The position numbers and the translations under genes are program-made. 64,000 bases of DNA from Glycocaulis sp050485565 (lineage in GTDB: Bacteria > Pseudomonadota > Alphaproteobacteria > Caulobacterales > Maricaulaceae). The stretch is from the NCBI RefSeq assembly GCF_050485565.1, contig NZ_JBJHBQ010000001.1:1-64000 (forward strand). The letters are read 5' to 3'. Of the stretch, positions 49,931 to 59,100 are shown one piece after another (position 1 is the stretch's first letter; each line of letters begins with the position of its first letter). Under the pieces are notes generated by a model, which did no database searches, was not told where the DNA came from, and was given only the letters and a program-made list of their open reading frames with translations.

Positions 49931-51409
49931 ATGTCCGGTTTTGACGTCCGCCTCGCTGACGCCCACCGCTCTCGTGCGCTGGTTTTCTTTGCCACGCTGA
50001 CCATGGCCCTGCTGCTGGTGGCGGCCATACTGATCAGCCGGACCATGACAGGCACGTCCGCCTCGGCGGCTGCCCCTGATCTGGACCAGCTTGATCCGGC
50101 AGGTGCGGCCCTCATGGCCGAAGCTGCGGAAACTGCGCCCACGCTCGGCGATATGGTAATGGCCGAGCACGCCGTCTTTACCCAATGCAGTGACTGCCCG
50201 GTCCTGACAGCGGCGGAAGTGACCGTGCGTTCGGGCCAGACCTTTGCCAGCGTGCTGGCCGAGGCCGGTGCCAGCCGTATTGATGCCGCGCGCGCGATTG
50301 CCGCGCTGGACCCGGTTTATCCGGCCCGCTCGCTGCGCGCCGGCCAGACGCTCAATCTCTTCTTCGAGCGCAACCCGCTACAGAATATTTCCGCTGACGA
50401 GGATGACGGCCTCACGCTGACCGGCATTTCCTTCCGTCCCGATAGCGAGCGTACACTGACCGTGGCGCGCACCGCAGAAGGCCAGTACCGCACCCGCGAG
50501 GCGGTGATGACGGTGGAGCGCGAAATCGTGCGCGCACGCGGCGAGATCAGCTCCAATTTCTACTCCGCTGCCCTCAATGCGGGCGCGACCGACCGGATCG
50601 TCAACGATATGGCGCTGGTGCTGGGCCACTCGGTGGACTTTCGCACCATCCGCTATGGCGACACGTTCGACATCGTGTTCGAGCGCTATACCAACCGCGC
50701 AGGCGATGTGATCCGTACCGGGCGCATCCTCTACATGACGTTCAATGGCCGTGGCCGTCCGTTGGAGTATTTCCGCTATGAAGCCCCCGATGGCGATATC
50801 GGCTATTACACCGGCGAAGGCGAAAGCGCGGCGCGCCTGCTGATGAAAATGCCGATCAATGGCGCGCGTATCTCCAGCGGTTTCGGCATGCGCTTCCATC
50901 CGATCCGCCGCACCAACCGGCCCCATAACGGCACAGATTTCGCCGCGCCGACCGGCACGCCCATCTATGCGGCCGGCAATGGCACGATCGAGCGCGCAGA
51001 CTGGTTTGGCTCGTTCGGCAATTATATCCGCATCCGCCACGCCAATGGCTATCAGACCGTCTACGCCCATCTGAACGGGTTTGCCCGCGGCATCCGCGCC
51101 GGCACCCGCGTCACGCAAGGCCAGACCATCGGCTATGTCGGCACGACGGGCGCATCGACCGGCCCGCACCTGCACTATGAGGTGCATCTCAATGGCCGTC
51201 CGCTCAATCCGATGAGCCTGGACCTGCCAACGGGCCGCCGTCTGGAGAGCAATGAGCTGAACCTGTTCCGCGCCGAGCGTGACCGGATCATCGCCCTGCG
51301 CGATCAGTCCCGTCCCGCCCGTGAGGAAGAGCCCCAGCCCGTTCTGGTGGCCGAGCGTGGCGAGGAGCGCCGCGCCAGTGCCGGTTCAGGGGCGAGCGCG
51401 CGCCCTTAA
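49931..51409 (+). CDS. Membrane-anchored M23 peptidoglycan endopeptidase
   Basis: 492 aa. Cytoplasmic start, one helix (ALVFFATLTMALLLVAAILI), a periplasmic LysM/opacity-like region (TVRSGQTFASVLAEAG) and a C-terminal M23 domain with both metal motifs intact: HNGTDFAAPTGTP and GPHLHYEVHLNG. This is the MepM-like layout of a cross-link-cutting hydrolase needed for cell growth or division. The ATG at 49931 follows a GGGAAGAGGGAA ribosome site. Convergent with ubiG, 15 bases between stops. Confidence 0.92.
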   Translation: MSGFDVRLADAHRSRALVFFATLTMALLLVAAILISRTMTGTSASAAAPDLDQLDPAGAALMAEAAETAPTLGDMVMAEHAVFTQCSDCPVLTAAEVTVRSGQTFASVLAEAGASRIDAARAIAALDPVYPARSLRAGQTLNLFFERNPLQNISADEDDGLTLTGISFRPDSERTLTVARTAEGQYRTREAVMTVEREIVRARGEISSNFYSAALNAGATDRIVNDMALVLGHSVDFRTIRYGDTFDIVFERYTNRAGDVIRTGRILYMTFNGRGRPLEYFRYEAPDGDIGYYTGEGESAARLLMKMPINGARISSGFGMRFHPIRRTNRPHNGTDFAAPTGTPIYAAGNGTIERADWFGSFGNYIRIRHANGYQTVYAHLNGFARGIRAGTRVTQGQTIGYVGTTGASTGPHLHYEVHLNGRPLNPMSLDLPTGRRLESNELNLFRAERDRIIALRDQSRPAREEEPQPVLVAERGEERRASAGSGASARP

Positions 51410-51424
51410 GCTATCTGGTGTGAA

Positions 51425-52183
51425 CTATCGGGTGGCCGCCATCAGATAGTTCACGCCCGCATCGGCGCTGACGAAAAAGCTGTCTTTAAGCGGATTATAG
51501 CTGACGCCGACGGGCGTTTCAGGGGCGAGACCGGCAGCCTTCAGCGCCGCCTCCACCTCCTCCGGCTTTACCAGCTTGGCAAAGCGGTGCGTGCCGCGCG
51601 GCAGCCATCCCAGCACGTATTCCGCGCCGAAAATCGCCGTCACGAAGGCGCGGCTGGTGCGGTTGATCGAGCCGACAATCATTATCCCGCCCGGTTTTAC
51701 CAGGCTCGCGCAATCGGCAAGGAACTGCTCCGGGTCGGCGACATGCTCGACCACTTCCAGATTGAGCACGACATCAAACCGGCCCGCGCCTTCCGCCTCC
51801 AGCAATTGCTCGGCCGTGCCGTGACGGTAATCAATCTCCAGCCCCGCTTCGCGCGCATGGACGAGCGCGGTCTTGATATTGGGCTCGGCGGCATCAACGC
51901 CTGTCACGCGCGCGCCAAGGCGCGCCATGGGCTCGGCGACCAGCCCGCCCCCGCAGCCAATATCGAGCAGTTCAAGACCCGCCAGTGGCTCGCGCCCCTC
52001 TCGGCCAAAATGCGCGCACAGGCGCTCGCGTATCCAGGTGAGGCGCGCCGGGTTGAACTTGTGCAGGGGCGCAAATTTCGACTTGGGATCCCACCACTCG
52101 GCAGCCATCGCCGAGAACTTTTCCACCTCCGCCGGGTCGATGGACGGGCTGGAAAGCGTTTCAGGTGAGCTTGTGTGGGCCAT
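51425..52183 (-). CDS. ubiG: Ubiquinone biosynthesis O-methyltransferase UbiG
   Basis: 252 aa. Class I SAM-dependent methyltransferase acting in both O-methylation steps of ubiquinone synthesis. Conserved EKFSAMAAEWWDPKSKFAPLH start, SAM motif LLDIGCGGGLVAEPMARLGA, VLNLEVVEHVADP and the INRTSRAFVTAI and GTHRFAKLVKPEE blocks. I chose the ATG at 52183; a GTG-type start nine codons upstream is less typical. Confidence 0.97.
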   Translation of the reverse strand: MAHTSSPETLSSPSIDPAEVEKFSAMAAEWWDPKSKFAPLHKFNPARLTWIRERLCAHFGREGREPLAGLELLDIGCGGGLVAEPMARLGARVTGVDAAEPNIKTALVHAREAGLEIDYRHGTAEQLLEAEGAGRFDVVLNLEVVEHVADPEQFLADCASLVKPGGIMIVGSINRTSRAFVTAIFGAEYVLGWLPRGTHRFAKLVKPEEVEAALKAAGLAPETPVGVSYNPLKDSFFVSADAGVNYLMAATR

Positions 52184-52309
52184 GGGAGGGGTTCCTGCGG
52201 GCGGGGACAATCACACCGTCAATATACGGCGGCTCGCGCGCGCGTTAAGGGCCGTGAGTGAGGTAAAATGCCGCCGCCTGAAATGGGGGGTGGACCGGGC
52301 CGTGTATAG

Positions 52310-52408
52310 CCCTCGCCCTTCGAGACGCCACTGCGTGGCTCCTCAGGATGGGGGCTTTGGGTCTGCTTTCCCTCATCCCTCGGCCACGTGGTGCTCGAAG
52401 GATCAGGG
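52310..52408. repeat. CTTCGAGACG inverted-repeat element, copy 2
   Basis: CCCTTCGAGACGCCACTGCG with GGCTCCTCAGGATGGGGG faces CCCTCATCCCTCGGCCACGT with GGTGCTCGAAGGATCAGGG. Same family as the element at 26026-26130. It sits directly after the RodZ-like stop and may act as its terminator. Confidence 0.82.
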
Positions 52409-52414
52409 AAAAGC

Positions 52415-53299
52415 CTACCGGCCCGCGCTGGCGCCGTTTGCTGGTGCGCCATCCGCACGCGCCGCGCGCCAGTTGCGCACGAAATTGTCCATGGGCAGGG
52501 ATTCCAGTATCTGCCCGGAATTGCCCAGCACGCCGATATCCTGCGCGCCGGAGCGCACACGCAGCGCGCCCGCATCGGTGGCGGAGACTTCAAGCCCGGC
52601 CTCGTCCGGTGCCCGCCAGGAGGCACCAGCCTCCATCTCGCGGGCAAACAGGACACGTCCAGACCCGTCGCGCACTTCCAGCGTCACCGGCGATATGGCG
52701 GTGAAGACCAGCGCCTCAGGGGCCGTGGCAGTCGGCAGACCGGACCAGATCTGGGCCGGATCAGGCGCGCGGCTGGATTCCACCACAGGGCGCGGCGTGG
52801 CCAGCAGGCTGGCCGGGTCTGGCGCATCGGCAAACGCGCCTGTGCGGGTGATGTGCACGCCATACCAGCTGGTGGCGGCGAGCACGCTGCCCAGAATGAC
52901 CACGGCACCGATAACGCCCTTGGGCAGTTTGAATTCGCGTTTCTTCTTCGGGGCGGTCGGCTGGGCGCGGCCGGTATCGCATTCGACCTCCAGCTTGAAC
53001 TGTTCCACCACATCGGTGACGTTCAGCTCGAGAAATCCGGCATAGGCGCGCAGATAACCGATCGTGTAGGCGCGTGAGGGAAGCCCGCGCGGATCCATCG
53101 CTTCGAGCGCTTCAAGATAATCACGTTTGATGCGGGTGCGTGCGGCGGCGGAATCAAGCGTCCAGCCATGTTTGAGGCGCGCCTGACGTAAAACATCGCC
53201 GATACTGGCCGGGCCACATGGGGCCACTGGCGCGTTGGCGAAGACTGCATCCATGGGCACGTATTGACTTCCCGCTACCTGACCGGCCAGCTTTTGCAT
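52415..53299 (-). CDS. RodZ-like helix-turn-helix membrane protein
   Basis: 294 aa. Cytoplasmic HTH_25 domain (GDVLRQARLKHGWTLDSAAA, then RTRIKRDYLEALEAMD and YTIGYLRAYAGFL), a basic stretch PKKKREFKLPKG, one helix (VIGAVVILGSVLAATSW) and a periplasmic DUF4115 domain (ISPVTLEVRDGSGRVLFARE). This is the layout of RodZ, which links MreB to the wall synthesis machinery. The start is uncertain between 53299 and 53254. Confidence 0.85.
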   Translation of the reverse strand: MQKLAGQVAGSQYVPMDAVFANAPVAPCGPASIGDVLRQARLKHGWTLDSAAARTRIKRDYLEALEAMDPRGLPSRAYTIGYLRAYAGFLELNVTDVVEQFKLEVECDTGRAQPTAPKKKREFKLPKGVIGAVVILGSVLAATSWYGVHITRTGAFADAPDPASLLATPRPVVESSRAPDPAQIWSGLPTATAPEALVFTAISPVTLEVRDGSGRVLFAREMEAGASWRAPDEAGLEVSATDAGALRVRSGAQDIGVLGNSGQILESLPMDNFVRNWRAARADGAPANGASAGR

Positions 53300-53395
53300 C
53301 GCGTTATGAACCGCTTAACCGCGGTTTCCCCTCACCACCCGCGCCGACTCAACCACTTCTGTGTGACTTTTTGATCGCAGCGCAAGTGGATTAAA

Positions 53396-55723
53396 TCAAA
53401 ATGCAGCACGGTTATCAACAAGTCGTGAAGAAATTCCGGCTTCTTTCGCAGACGCGATCAGCTTTTCTCTCAAGGATTTATCCGCGTCCGGAGCACCGGG
53501 AGCCATCTGGTGTGCCAGCCAGGTGCCAAGACGGCCCGCATCGCATTCGGCCAGAGCAGCCTTGACCGGGCCAATACTGCCCGCCGACATGGAGAGCCGC
53601 CGGTAACCAAGGCCGGCCAGAACACAAGCCTCAAGCGGCTTTCCGGCCATCTCTCCGCACACAGACACCGGCTTGCCTGCCGCATCACACGCTTCGCGGA
53701 CAGATTTGAGCAGAGCCAGCGGGGCGGGGCTCAGCACGTCATAGCGATTGGCAACCTGCGGGTTCTGGCGATCAGCCGCGAAGAAATACTGCATGAGATC
53801 GTTCGCGCCGACGGCGGCAAAATCGCACAAGGCCAGATAGGGTTCGGGCGCGAACGCTACCGCCGGTGTCTCGATCATCAGTCCGGTCTCGACGCTTTGC
53901 GGCGTTTCATGGCCATGGCGGCGCGCCAGTTCCAGCTCGGTATGGAGAAGGTCGCGCGCGCGGGCCAGCTCGCCAATATCGGCCACCATGGGGAAGAGGA
54001 CTTTGAGTGTCTGCCCCGCACTGGCACGCACCAGCGCGCGCAGCTGGTATCGGGTGAGCGCAGGCCGGTCGAGCCCCATGCGCAGCGCCCGCCAGCCCAG
54101 CGCCGGGTTCGGCTCGCGCAGTTCAGGGATAAAGCGCGTCACCTTGTCCCCGCCAAGGTCCAGCGTGCGGAACACGACCGGCTTGCCCTCCGCCGCCTTG
54201 AGCACCGCCCTGTACATCTCGATCTGGGCCGAGACGCGCGGCAGGGTGTGCGAGATCATGAACTGGAACTCGGTACGGAACAGCCCGACACCGGCCGCGC
54301 CGGTCTCGCCAAGCCGCGGCATCTCGATCAGCAGGCCGGCATTCATCGACAATTCCAGGCCCGCGCCATCGGCGGTCACGGCCGGTTCATCGCGCCGCGC
54401 CGCATACGCCTGGTTCGCCCGAGAGAGGCCCTCCATCCGCTCGGCATAGGCGGTCAGCACCTCCTCGCCGGGGCGCACATGCAGGACGCCGAACTCGCCA
54501 TCAACGATCAGCGTGTCACCGTCTTCCACCCGGTCGAGCGCGCCTTCCACCTGGCCCACCATGGGGATGCCCAGCGCCTTGGCGACGATGGCAGCGTGGC
54601 CGGTGGCAGAGCCTTCCTCAATGGCGAGACCCGCCAGACGCGAGCGGTCCAGCTCCATCAGCTCGGCCGGTCCTATCGAGCGGGCCACAAGCACCGCATT
54701 GGCCGGCAGATCGGCCATGGCGCGCACCGCTTCGGGTCCGGCCAGATGGCGCAGGAGCCGGTTGGCGAGGTCTTCCAGATCATGCAGGCGCTCGCGGAAA
54801 TGGGCCTCTCGCGCCTTCATCAGCCGGGCGCGGTGGGCGTTGCGCACCCGCTCCACGGCGGCCTCGGCAGTCAGGCCGGAGCGTACGGCCTCGCGCAGCT
54901 GGCCGGTCCAGCCCCGGTCATGGGCGAACATGCGGTAGGCTTCCAGCACATCGCGCGAGGGCGTGCCGATGGGCGCGCGCCCCGATTCCAGCAATTCATC
55001 GAGCCCCCGGCGCAGATCGGCCACCGCCGCGTCGAGACGTGCCTCCTCGGCTTCAGCATCTTCTGCGATCATGCGCGCGGAATTGACGTGCGGCTCGTGG
55101 ACCACGGCCACGCCCATGGTGATGCCCGGCGACAGGGCAACACCGGCATAGCGTTCCGGCCCGGATGCGCGCAGTTCGAGATCGGAGAAGGCTTCGGCGC
55201 GGACAAGCTCGCCAGACGCCACGATCTCGGCCAGCAGCATGGCGACCGTCTGCAGCGTCTCGATTTCCTCTTCGGTGCTGGGGCGCGCCGATTTGGACTG
55301 GGCGGTCAGCACCCCTACCAGACGGCCCCCGCGCAGGACCGGCACGCCGACAAAGCTCTTGAACGGTTCCTCGCCGGTTTCGGGCTTATAGGCAAAGCGC
55401 GGGTGGGCCGGCGCATCCTCCACCGATATGGGCCGCGCGCGCTGGGCAACGAGGCCCACCAGCCCCTCATCGCGCGCCAGACGCAAGGCGTGAACCGCCT
55501 CGGCCTTCAGGCCGTGCGTCGCCGACAGCTCCAGCGCGCCGCTGGGCAGGACCAGATAGATCGAGCACACATCCGAGCCGGTTTCCTCGGCGATGATGCG
55601 GGTCAGCCGGTCAAGACGCGCCTGCGCCTGATCCTGCTGGGCCATCAGATCGCGGATACGCTGCAAGAGCCGGCGCGGTCCGCGCAGGCCCGTCCTGTCC
55701 AGCATGGGCTTCTCCGGCGTCAT
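53396..55723 (-). CDS. ptsP: Phosphoenolpyruvate-protein phosphotransferase PtsP (EI-Ntr)
   Basis: 775 aa. N-terminal GAF domain (RIIAEETGSDVCSIYLVLPS), then EI: the active-site His in GSATGHAAIVAKALGIP, the PEP-binding FRTLDLGGDK, FRTEFQFM, and the late GVGANDL-like AVGANDLMQYFFA and SVCGEMAG. EI-Ntr starts the nitrogen PTS phospho-chain. It is downstream of lysC, with an inverted-repeat element in the gap between them. Confidence 0.97.
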   Translation of the reverse strand: MTPEKPMLDRTGLRGPRRLLQRIRDLMAQQDQAQARLDRLTRIIAEETGSDVCSIYLVLPSGALELSATHGLKAEAVHALRLARDEGLVGLVAQRARPISVEDAPAHPRFAYKPETGEEPFKSFVGVPVLRGGRLVGVLTAQSKSARPSTEEEIETLQTVAMLLAEIVASGELVRAEAFSDLELRASGPERYAGVALSPGITMGVAVVHEPHVNSARMIAEDAEAEEARLDAAVADLRRGLDELLESGRAPIGTPSRDVLEAYRMFAHDRGWTGQLREAVRSGLTAEAAVERVRNAHRARLMKAREAHFRERLHDLEDLANRLLRHLAGPEAVRAMADLPANAVLVARSIGPAELMELDRSRLAGLAIEEGSATGHAAIVAKALGIPMVGQVEGALDRVEDGDTLIVDGEFGVLHVRPGEEVLTAYAERMEGLSRANQAYAARRDEPAVTADGAGLELSMNAGLLIEMPRLGETGAAGVGLFRTEFQFMISHTLPRVSAQIEMYRAVLKAAEGKPVVFRTLDLGGDKVTRFIPELREPNPALGWRALRMGLDRPALTRYQLRALVRASAGQTLKVLFPMVADIGELARARDLLHTELELARRHGHETPQSVETGLMIETPAVAFAPEPYLALCDFAAVGANDLMQYFFAADRQNPQVANRYDVLSPAPLALLKSVREACDAAGKPVSVCGEMAGKPLEACVLAGLGYRRLSMSAGSIGPVKAALAECDAGRLGTWLAHQMAPGAPDADKSLREKLIASAKEAGISSRLVDNRAAF

Positions 55724-56063
55724 TTTACTAGCAATCCATCCCGTGGCTGCGGGCGGGCAATGTCAGGTATTGCGCGGGGCAGTGGCCCCTTTCGCCCCTG
55801 ACGTCAAGCTTGGCCGTGTACTCATAAAGGGTTTGCATGCGTGGTATGAGGCAAAATTATCCAGTTCGAGGAGCGAAGCCGAAGGTGGAGCCGTCCTCCA
55901 TCGAGGTTTCGCGACGTGGAAATGGACGGTTTTGCCCATATCCTTTGAAGACGCGGCGGATTTGGCCCCTGAAGGCGTCGAGCCGTCCTTGTGGAGATCT
56001 GCTCCACGGCTGCCGCCTCTCCTGTTCAGATGCCAAATCCGGCTCGCGCCACGCACGAAACCT
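55724..56063. other. Intergenic region lysC-ptsP
   Basis: 340 bases, mostly the inverted-repeat element 55812-56079. The remaining 88 bases next to ptsP show nothing recognisable. Open frames across the region on both strands are by-products of the element. Confidence 0.7.
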
Positions 56064-56079
56064 TCATGAGTACACGGCC
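55812..56079. mobile_element. MITE-like inverted-repeat element inserted at the 3' end of lysC
   Basis: The left end GGCCGTGTACTCATAAAGG (from 55812) and the reverse complement of the right end, GGCCGTGTACTCATGAAGG (from 56079), match at 18 of 19 positions and stay similar inward with small gaps (TTTGCATGCGTGG versus TTTCGTGCGTGG). The roughly 268-base unit carries no transposase. The right end encodes the last residues of aspartokinase (AVYS) and its TGA stop. No clear target duplication was seen. Confidence 0.65.
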
Positions 56080-57278
56080 GTGTCCAGCCGGTAGGCTGCA
56101 TGAAGGGCGCGAACGGCGCGTTCCAGCGCATCTTCGTTCACGAGTGCTGAAATCTTGATCTCGGAAGTGGCCAGCATGCGCACCTCGATGGCTTCAGCTT
56201 CCAGCACACCATAGAGCGTGCGCGCCACGTCCGCGCGTCCGCGAAGGCCGGTCCCCACAACCGACACCTTGGCAAGGCCGACCTCAGAGCTAAGACCCTC
56301 ATGCCCGGCCAGCGCCTGCAGGGCGGCGCGCAGATCACGCCCCTCCACGGAAAATTCCAGATTGGACCCGCCGGAGCGCGCCCTGCCCTGCACGATCATG
56401 TCGACATGCACGCCCGCCCCCGCCAGCGCGGCAAACACGCCGCCCGGCCCGCTGGCGCTGTCCTCAATGCCCGGCACGGCGATGCGCGCCTGCGCTCTGG
56501 CATAGGCAATGCCGGACACCACGCGGCGTTCGGCCAGCGCGCTCTCGCTCAACACCTGCGTACCGGCGCTCGCCCCCGGCGCGGCAAAGCTGGATTTTAC
56601 CCGCATCGCCACGCCCTTGGCCTTGGCATATTCGACAGAGCGGGTCTGCAGCACTTTCGCGCCCATCGCGGCCAGCTCCAGCATCTCGTCATGGGAAATG
56701 CGCGCCAGGCGCGTCGCTTTGGGCTCGATGCGCGGATCGGTGGTGAAGACGCCATCCACATCGGTGTAGATATCGCACTCGCCCCCTATGGCCGCCGCAA
56801 TCGCCGCCGCTGACAGATCCGTCCCGCCCCGGCCCAGCGTGACGAGGCGTCCCTGCGCATCCACGCCCTGATAGCCCGCCACGACCGGGATCACCCCCTC
56901 TGCCAGAAGGCTTTCCAGCACCTCGCCATCTAGGCCGGTAATGCGCGCCGAACCCGGTACGCCGTCCACCTCTATCGGTAATTGCCAGGCGAGGATTGAG
57001 CGCGCCTTGAGGCCCAGTTGTTTCAGCGCCAGCGCCATCAGGGCGGCGGCGGCCTGTTCGCCCGCGGCCAGCACCGTGTCGGTCTCGATCTCGCCCAGGC
57101 CCCCGCCGAGGCTGGCGGCGTGGCCCAGATAGCGGTCGGTCTCGCCGGACATGGCCGAGACCACCACGGCGAGCTGATTACCCTTGGCCGCCTCTGCCGC
57201 GACGATGGAGGCCGAATGGGCAATCCGCTGAGGACTGCCCATGGAGGTGCCGCCAAATTTCAGGACCAGCCGTGTCAT
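56064..57278 (-). CDS. lysC: Aspartate kinase
   Basis: 404 aa. First step of the lysine/threonine/methionine pathway. KFGGTSMGSPQRI at the start (substrate loop; Met where Val is usual), GRGGTDLSAAAIA (nucleotide site), CDIYTDVDGVFTTDPRI and two C-terminal ACT domains (VDMIVQGRARSGGSNLEF, LRGRADVARTLYGVL) for feedback control. The final codons and stop lie in the inverted repeat of the adjoining element, so the native C-terminus was probably altered by insertion. GAGGAG precedes the ATG. Confidence 0.97.
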   Translation of the reverse strand: MTRLVLKFGGTSMGSPQRIAHSASIVAAEAAKGNQLAVVVSAMSGETDRYLGHAASLGGGLGEIETDTVLAAGEQAAAALMALALKQLGLKARSILAWQLPIEVDGVPGSARITGLDGEVLESLLAEGVIPVVAGYQGVDAQGRLVTLGRGGTDLSAAAIAAAIGGECDIYTDVDGVFTTDPRIEPKATRLARISHDEMLELAAMGAKVLQTRSVEYAKAKGVAMRVKSSFAAPGASAGTQVLSESALAERRVVSGIAYARAQARIAVPGIEDSASGPGGVFAALAGAGVHVDMIVQGRARSGGSNLEFSVEGRDLRAALQALAGHEGLSSEVGLAKVSVVGTGLRGRADVARTLYGVLEAEAIEVRMLATSEIKISALVNEDALERAVRALHAAYRLDTAVYS

Positions 57279-57693
57279 GGCTCCTCTCTAGCAGGATTGG
57301 TGCCGGGAGGAAGCGGGGCTTGTCTTTTCCCTCGCCCCTCCACTTCGTCATTCCGGGGGAGCGCAGCGACACCCGGAACCCAGCTTTTTATGAAGAACTG
57401 GGTTCCAGATAAGCGCTGGCGCGCTTTCTGGAATGACGAGGGCGAGGCATGAGTTCAACTCATCGGGGTCTCCCGCCCCGACGGGAGACCCAGAAAAAGC
57501 TGAAACGCGCCCCCCTTACTCAGCGCTTCATCACGTAAGGCCGGCGGAATGAGAAACATGGGTCCCCCGTCTGGGCGGGGGACCCCGGCGGAAAGGACAT
57601 CGGAAGAGCGTTGCGCAAAGCAGAGACGTTTAGCCGCCTTCACCTCGTCACATCGCTCCTATATGTAGAGGCAGGCGCGAAGGAGCAGGTTTC
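57279..57693. other. Repeat-rich intergenic region lysC-ispG
   Basis: 415 bases. Contains an inverted pair with CGTCATTCCGGGGG and CTGGAATGACG arms and inner AACCCAG/CTGGGTT (57346-57440), and palindromes GGGTCTCCCG/CGGGAGACCC (57467-57491) and GGGTCCCCCG/CGGGGGACCC (57561-57585). No gene recognised. Confidence 0.7.
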
Positions 57694-58830
57694 ATGGCGG
57701 TCGAGGATCACACCAAGGTCAGGCCCTGGCGGGCGATTGACCGGCGCGTCTCGCGCAAGATCCGTGTCGGCTCGGTAGAGGTGGGCGGCGATGCGCCCAT
57801 CTCCGTCCAGTCCATGACCAACACGCCCACCAGCGACGCGCGCGCGACGATTGACCAGATACGCGGGCTTGAAGAGGCGGGCGCAGATATCGTGCGCGTC
57901 TCCTGCCCGGATGAAGACTCAACGGCAGCGTTCAAAACTATTGCGCGCGAGGCGAAAGTGCCGCTCGTCGCTGATATCCATTTCCACTACAAGCGCGGCA
58001 TCGAGGCGGCAGAGGCGGGCGCGGCGTGCCTGCGCATCAATCCGGGCAATATCGGCTCCATGGCGCGCGTGAAGGAGGTTGTTTCCGCTGCGCGCAATAA
58101 TGGCTGTTCCATCCGCATCGGGGTGAATGCCGGGTCGCTGGAGCGCGAGCTGCTGGAGAAATATGGCGAGCCCTGCCCCGACGCGATGGTGGAAAGCGCG
58201 CTCAATCACGCCCGCATTCTCGATGATCTGGGCTTCCACGAATACAAGATTTCGGTGAAGGCGTCTGATCTCTTCCTCACCGTCGCCGCCTATCAGATGC
58301 TGGCCGAAGCGACCGACGCGCCCCTGCATCTGGGCGTGACCGAGGCTGGGGGCTTGCGCTCCGGCACGATCAAGTCGGCCATCGGCATGGGCTCGCTGCT
58401 CTGGGCGGGGATTGGCGATACGATCCGGGTGTCGCTCTCGGCCGAGCCGGTGGAGGAAATCCGCGCTGGCTTTGACATGCTCAAAGCCTTGGGCCTGCGC
58501 ACGCGCGGGGTGAACATCATCGCCTGCCCGTCCTGCGCGCGCCAGGGCTTTGACGTGATCCGCACGGTGGAGGCGCTCGAAGCGCGCCTTGCCCACATCT
58601 CCGAGCCGATCTCGCTCTCCATCATTGGCTGCGTGGTCAACGGCCCCGGCGAGGCGGCCTATACTGATCTCGGCTTCACCGGCGGCGGCAAGGGCGCAGG
58701 GATGCTCTATTTTGCGGGTAAGCAGACCGAGAAAGTCTCCAACGAAACGATGATCGAGCGCATCGTCGCGGCGGTCGAAGACAAGGCGGCGAAAATGCGC
58801 GCGATGCGCGAAGCGGTCGCGGCGGAGTAG
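57694..58830 (+). CDS. ispG: 4-hydroxy-3-methylbut-2-enyl diphosphate synthase (flavodoxin) IspG
   Basis: 378 aa. Radical 4Fe-4S enzyme of the MEP isoprenoid pathway. TIM-barrel blocks ISVQSMTNTPTSD, VRVSCPDEDSTAAFK, ADIHFHYKRGIEA, RINPGNIGS, and the C-terminal cluster ligands in CPSCARQGFDV and IIGCVVNGPGEA. Its ATG follows GAAGGAG. Single-gene unit flanked by repeats. Confidence 0.97.
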   Translation: MAVEDHTKVRPWRAIDRRVSRKIRVGSVEVGGDAPISVQSMTNTPTSDARATIDQIRGLEEAGADIVRVSCPDEDSTAAFKTIAREAKVPLVADIHFHYKRGIEAAEAGAACLRINPGNIGSMARVKEVVSAARNNGCSIRIGVNAGSLERELLEKYGEPCPDAMVESALNHARILDDLGFHEYKISVKASDLFLTVAAYQMLAEATDAPLHLGVTEAGGLRSGTIKSAIGMGSLLWAGIGDTIRVSLSAEPVEEIRAGFDMLKALGLRTRGVNIIACPSCARQGFDVIRTVEALEARLAHISEPISLSIIGCVVNGPGEAAYTDLGFTGGGKGAGMLYFAGKQTEKVSNETMIERIVAAVEDKAAKMRAMREAVAAE

Positions 58831-59100
58831 GGTTTCTTCCAGGCTGGCCCATCTCACCGGGGTCTCCGGCCCCGACCGGAGACCCAGAACAACTATCTAG
58901 AAAATTGCCAACCCGGCGTTTCACCGGCGTAAGCCGGTGCCCAGTCCTTTCTGGATCCCGGCTTTTGCCGGGAAAACGCGAGTTCTGAGCTTAAACTCAG
59001 AAAATGGATCCCCGTTCCCCGTTTTCACGGGGACAGGCGGTGCGGGGGACGCCGGTTCTTCGACGTTTGAGGGTATTCTGACGTTTGGAAGCGAAGGCCC
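58831..59100. repeat. Intergenic repeat block after ispG
   Basis: Three units in a row: palindrome GGGTCTCCGG/CCGGAGACCC (58859-58885), the two-hairpin CACCGGC repeat copy 2 (58918-58979), and the GTTCCCCGTTTTCACGGGG repeat (59014-59039), identical over 26 bases to 35156-35181. An AAACTCAG/CTGAG stem lies between. Confidence 0.8.

Noticed and set aside
49489..50142. A 217-codon minus-strand frame over the small membrane gene and the start of the M23 gene.
   Set aside because: Overlaps two better-supported genes, lacks a ribosome site and matches no family.
53510..55801. A 763-codon plus-strand open frame opposite ptsP.
   Set aside because: Antisense shadow of ptsP in high-GC DNA; no recognisable domain.
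55704..56131. Overlapping frames on both strands in the lysC-ptsP gap.
   Set aside because: They arise from the inverted-repeat element and begin or end inside its arms.
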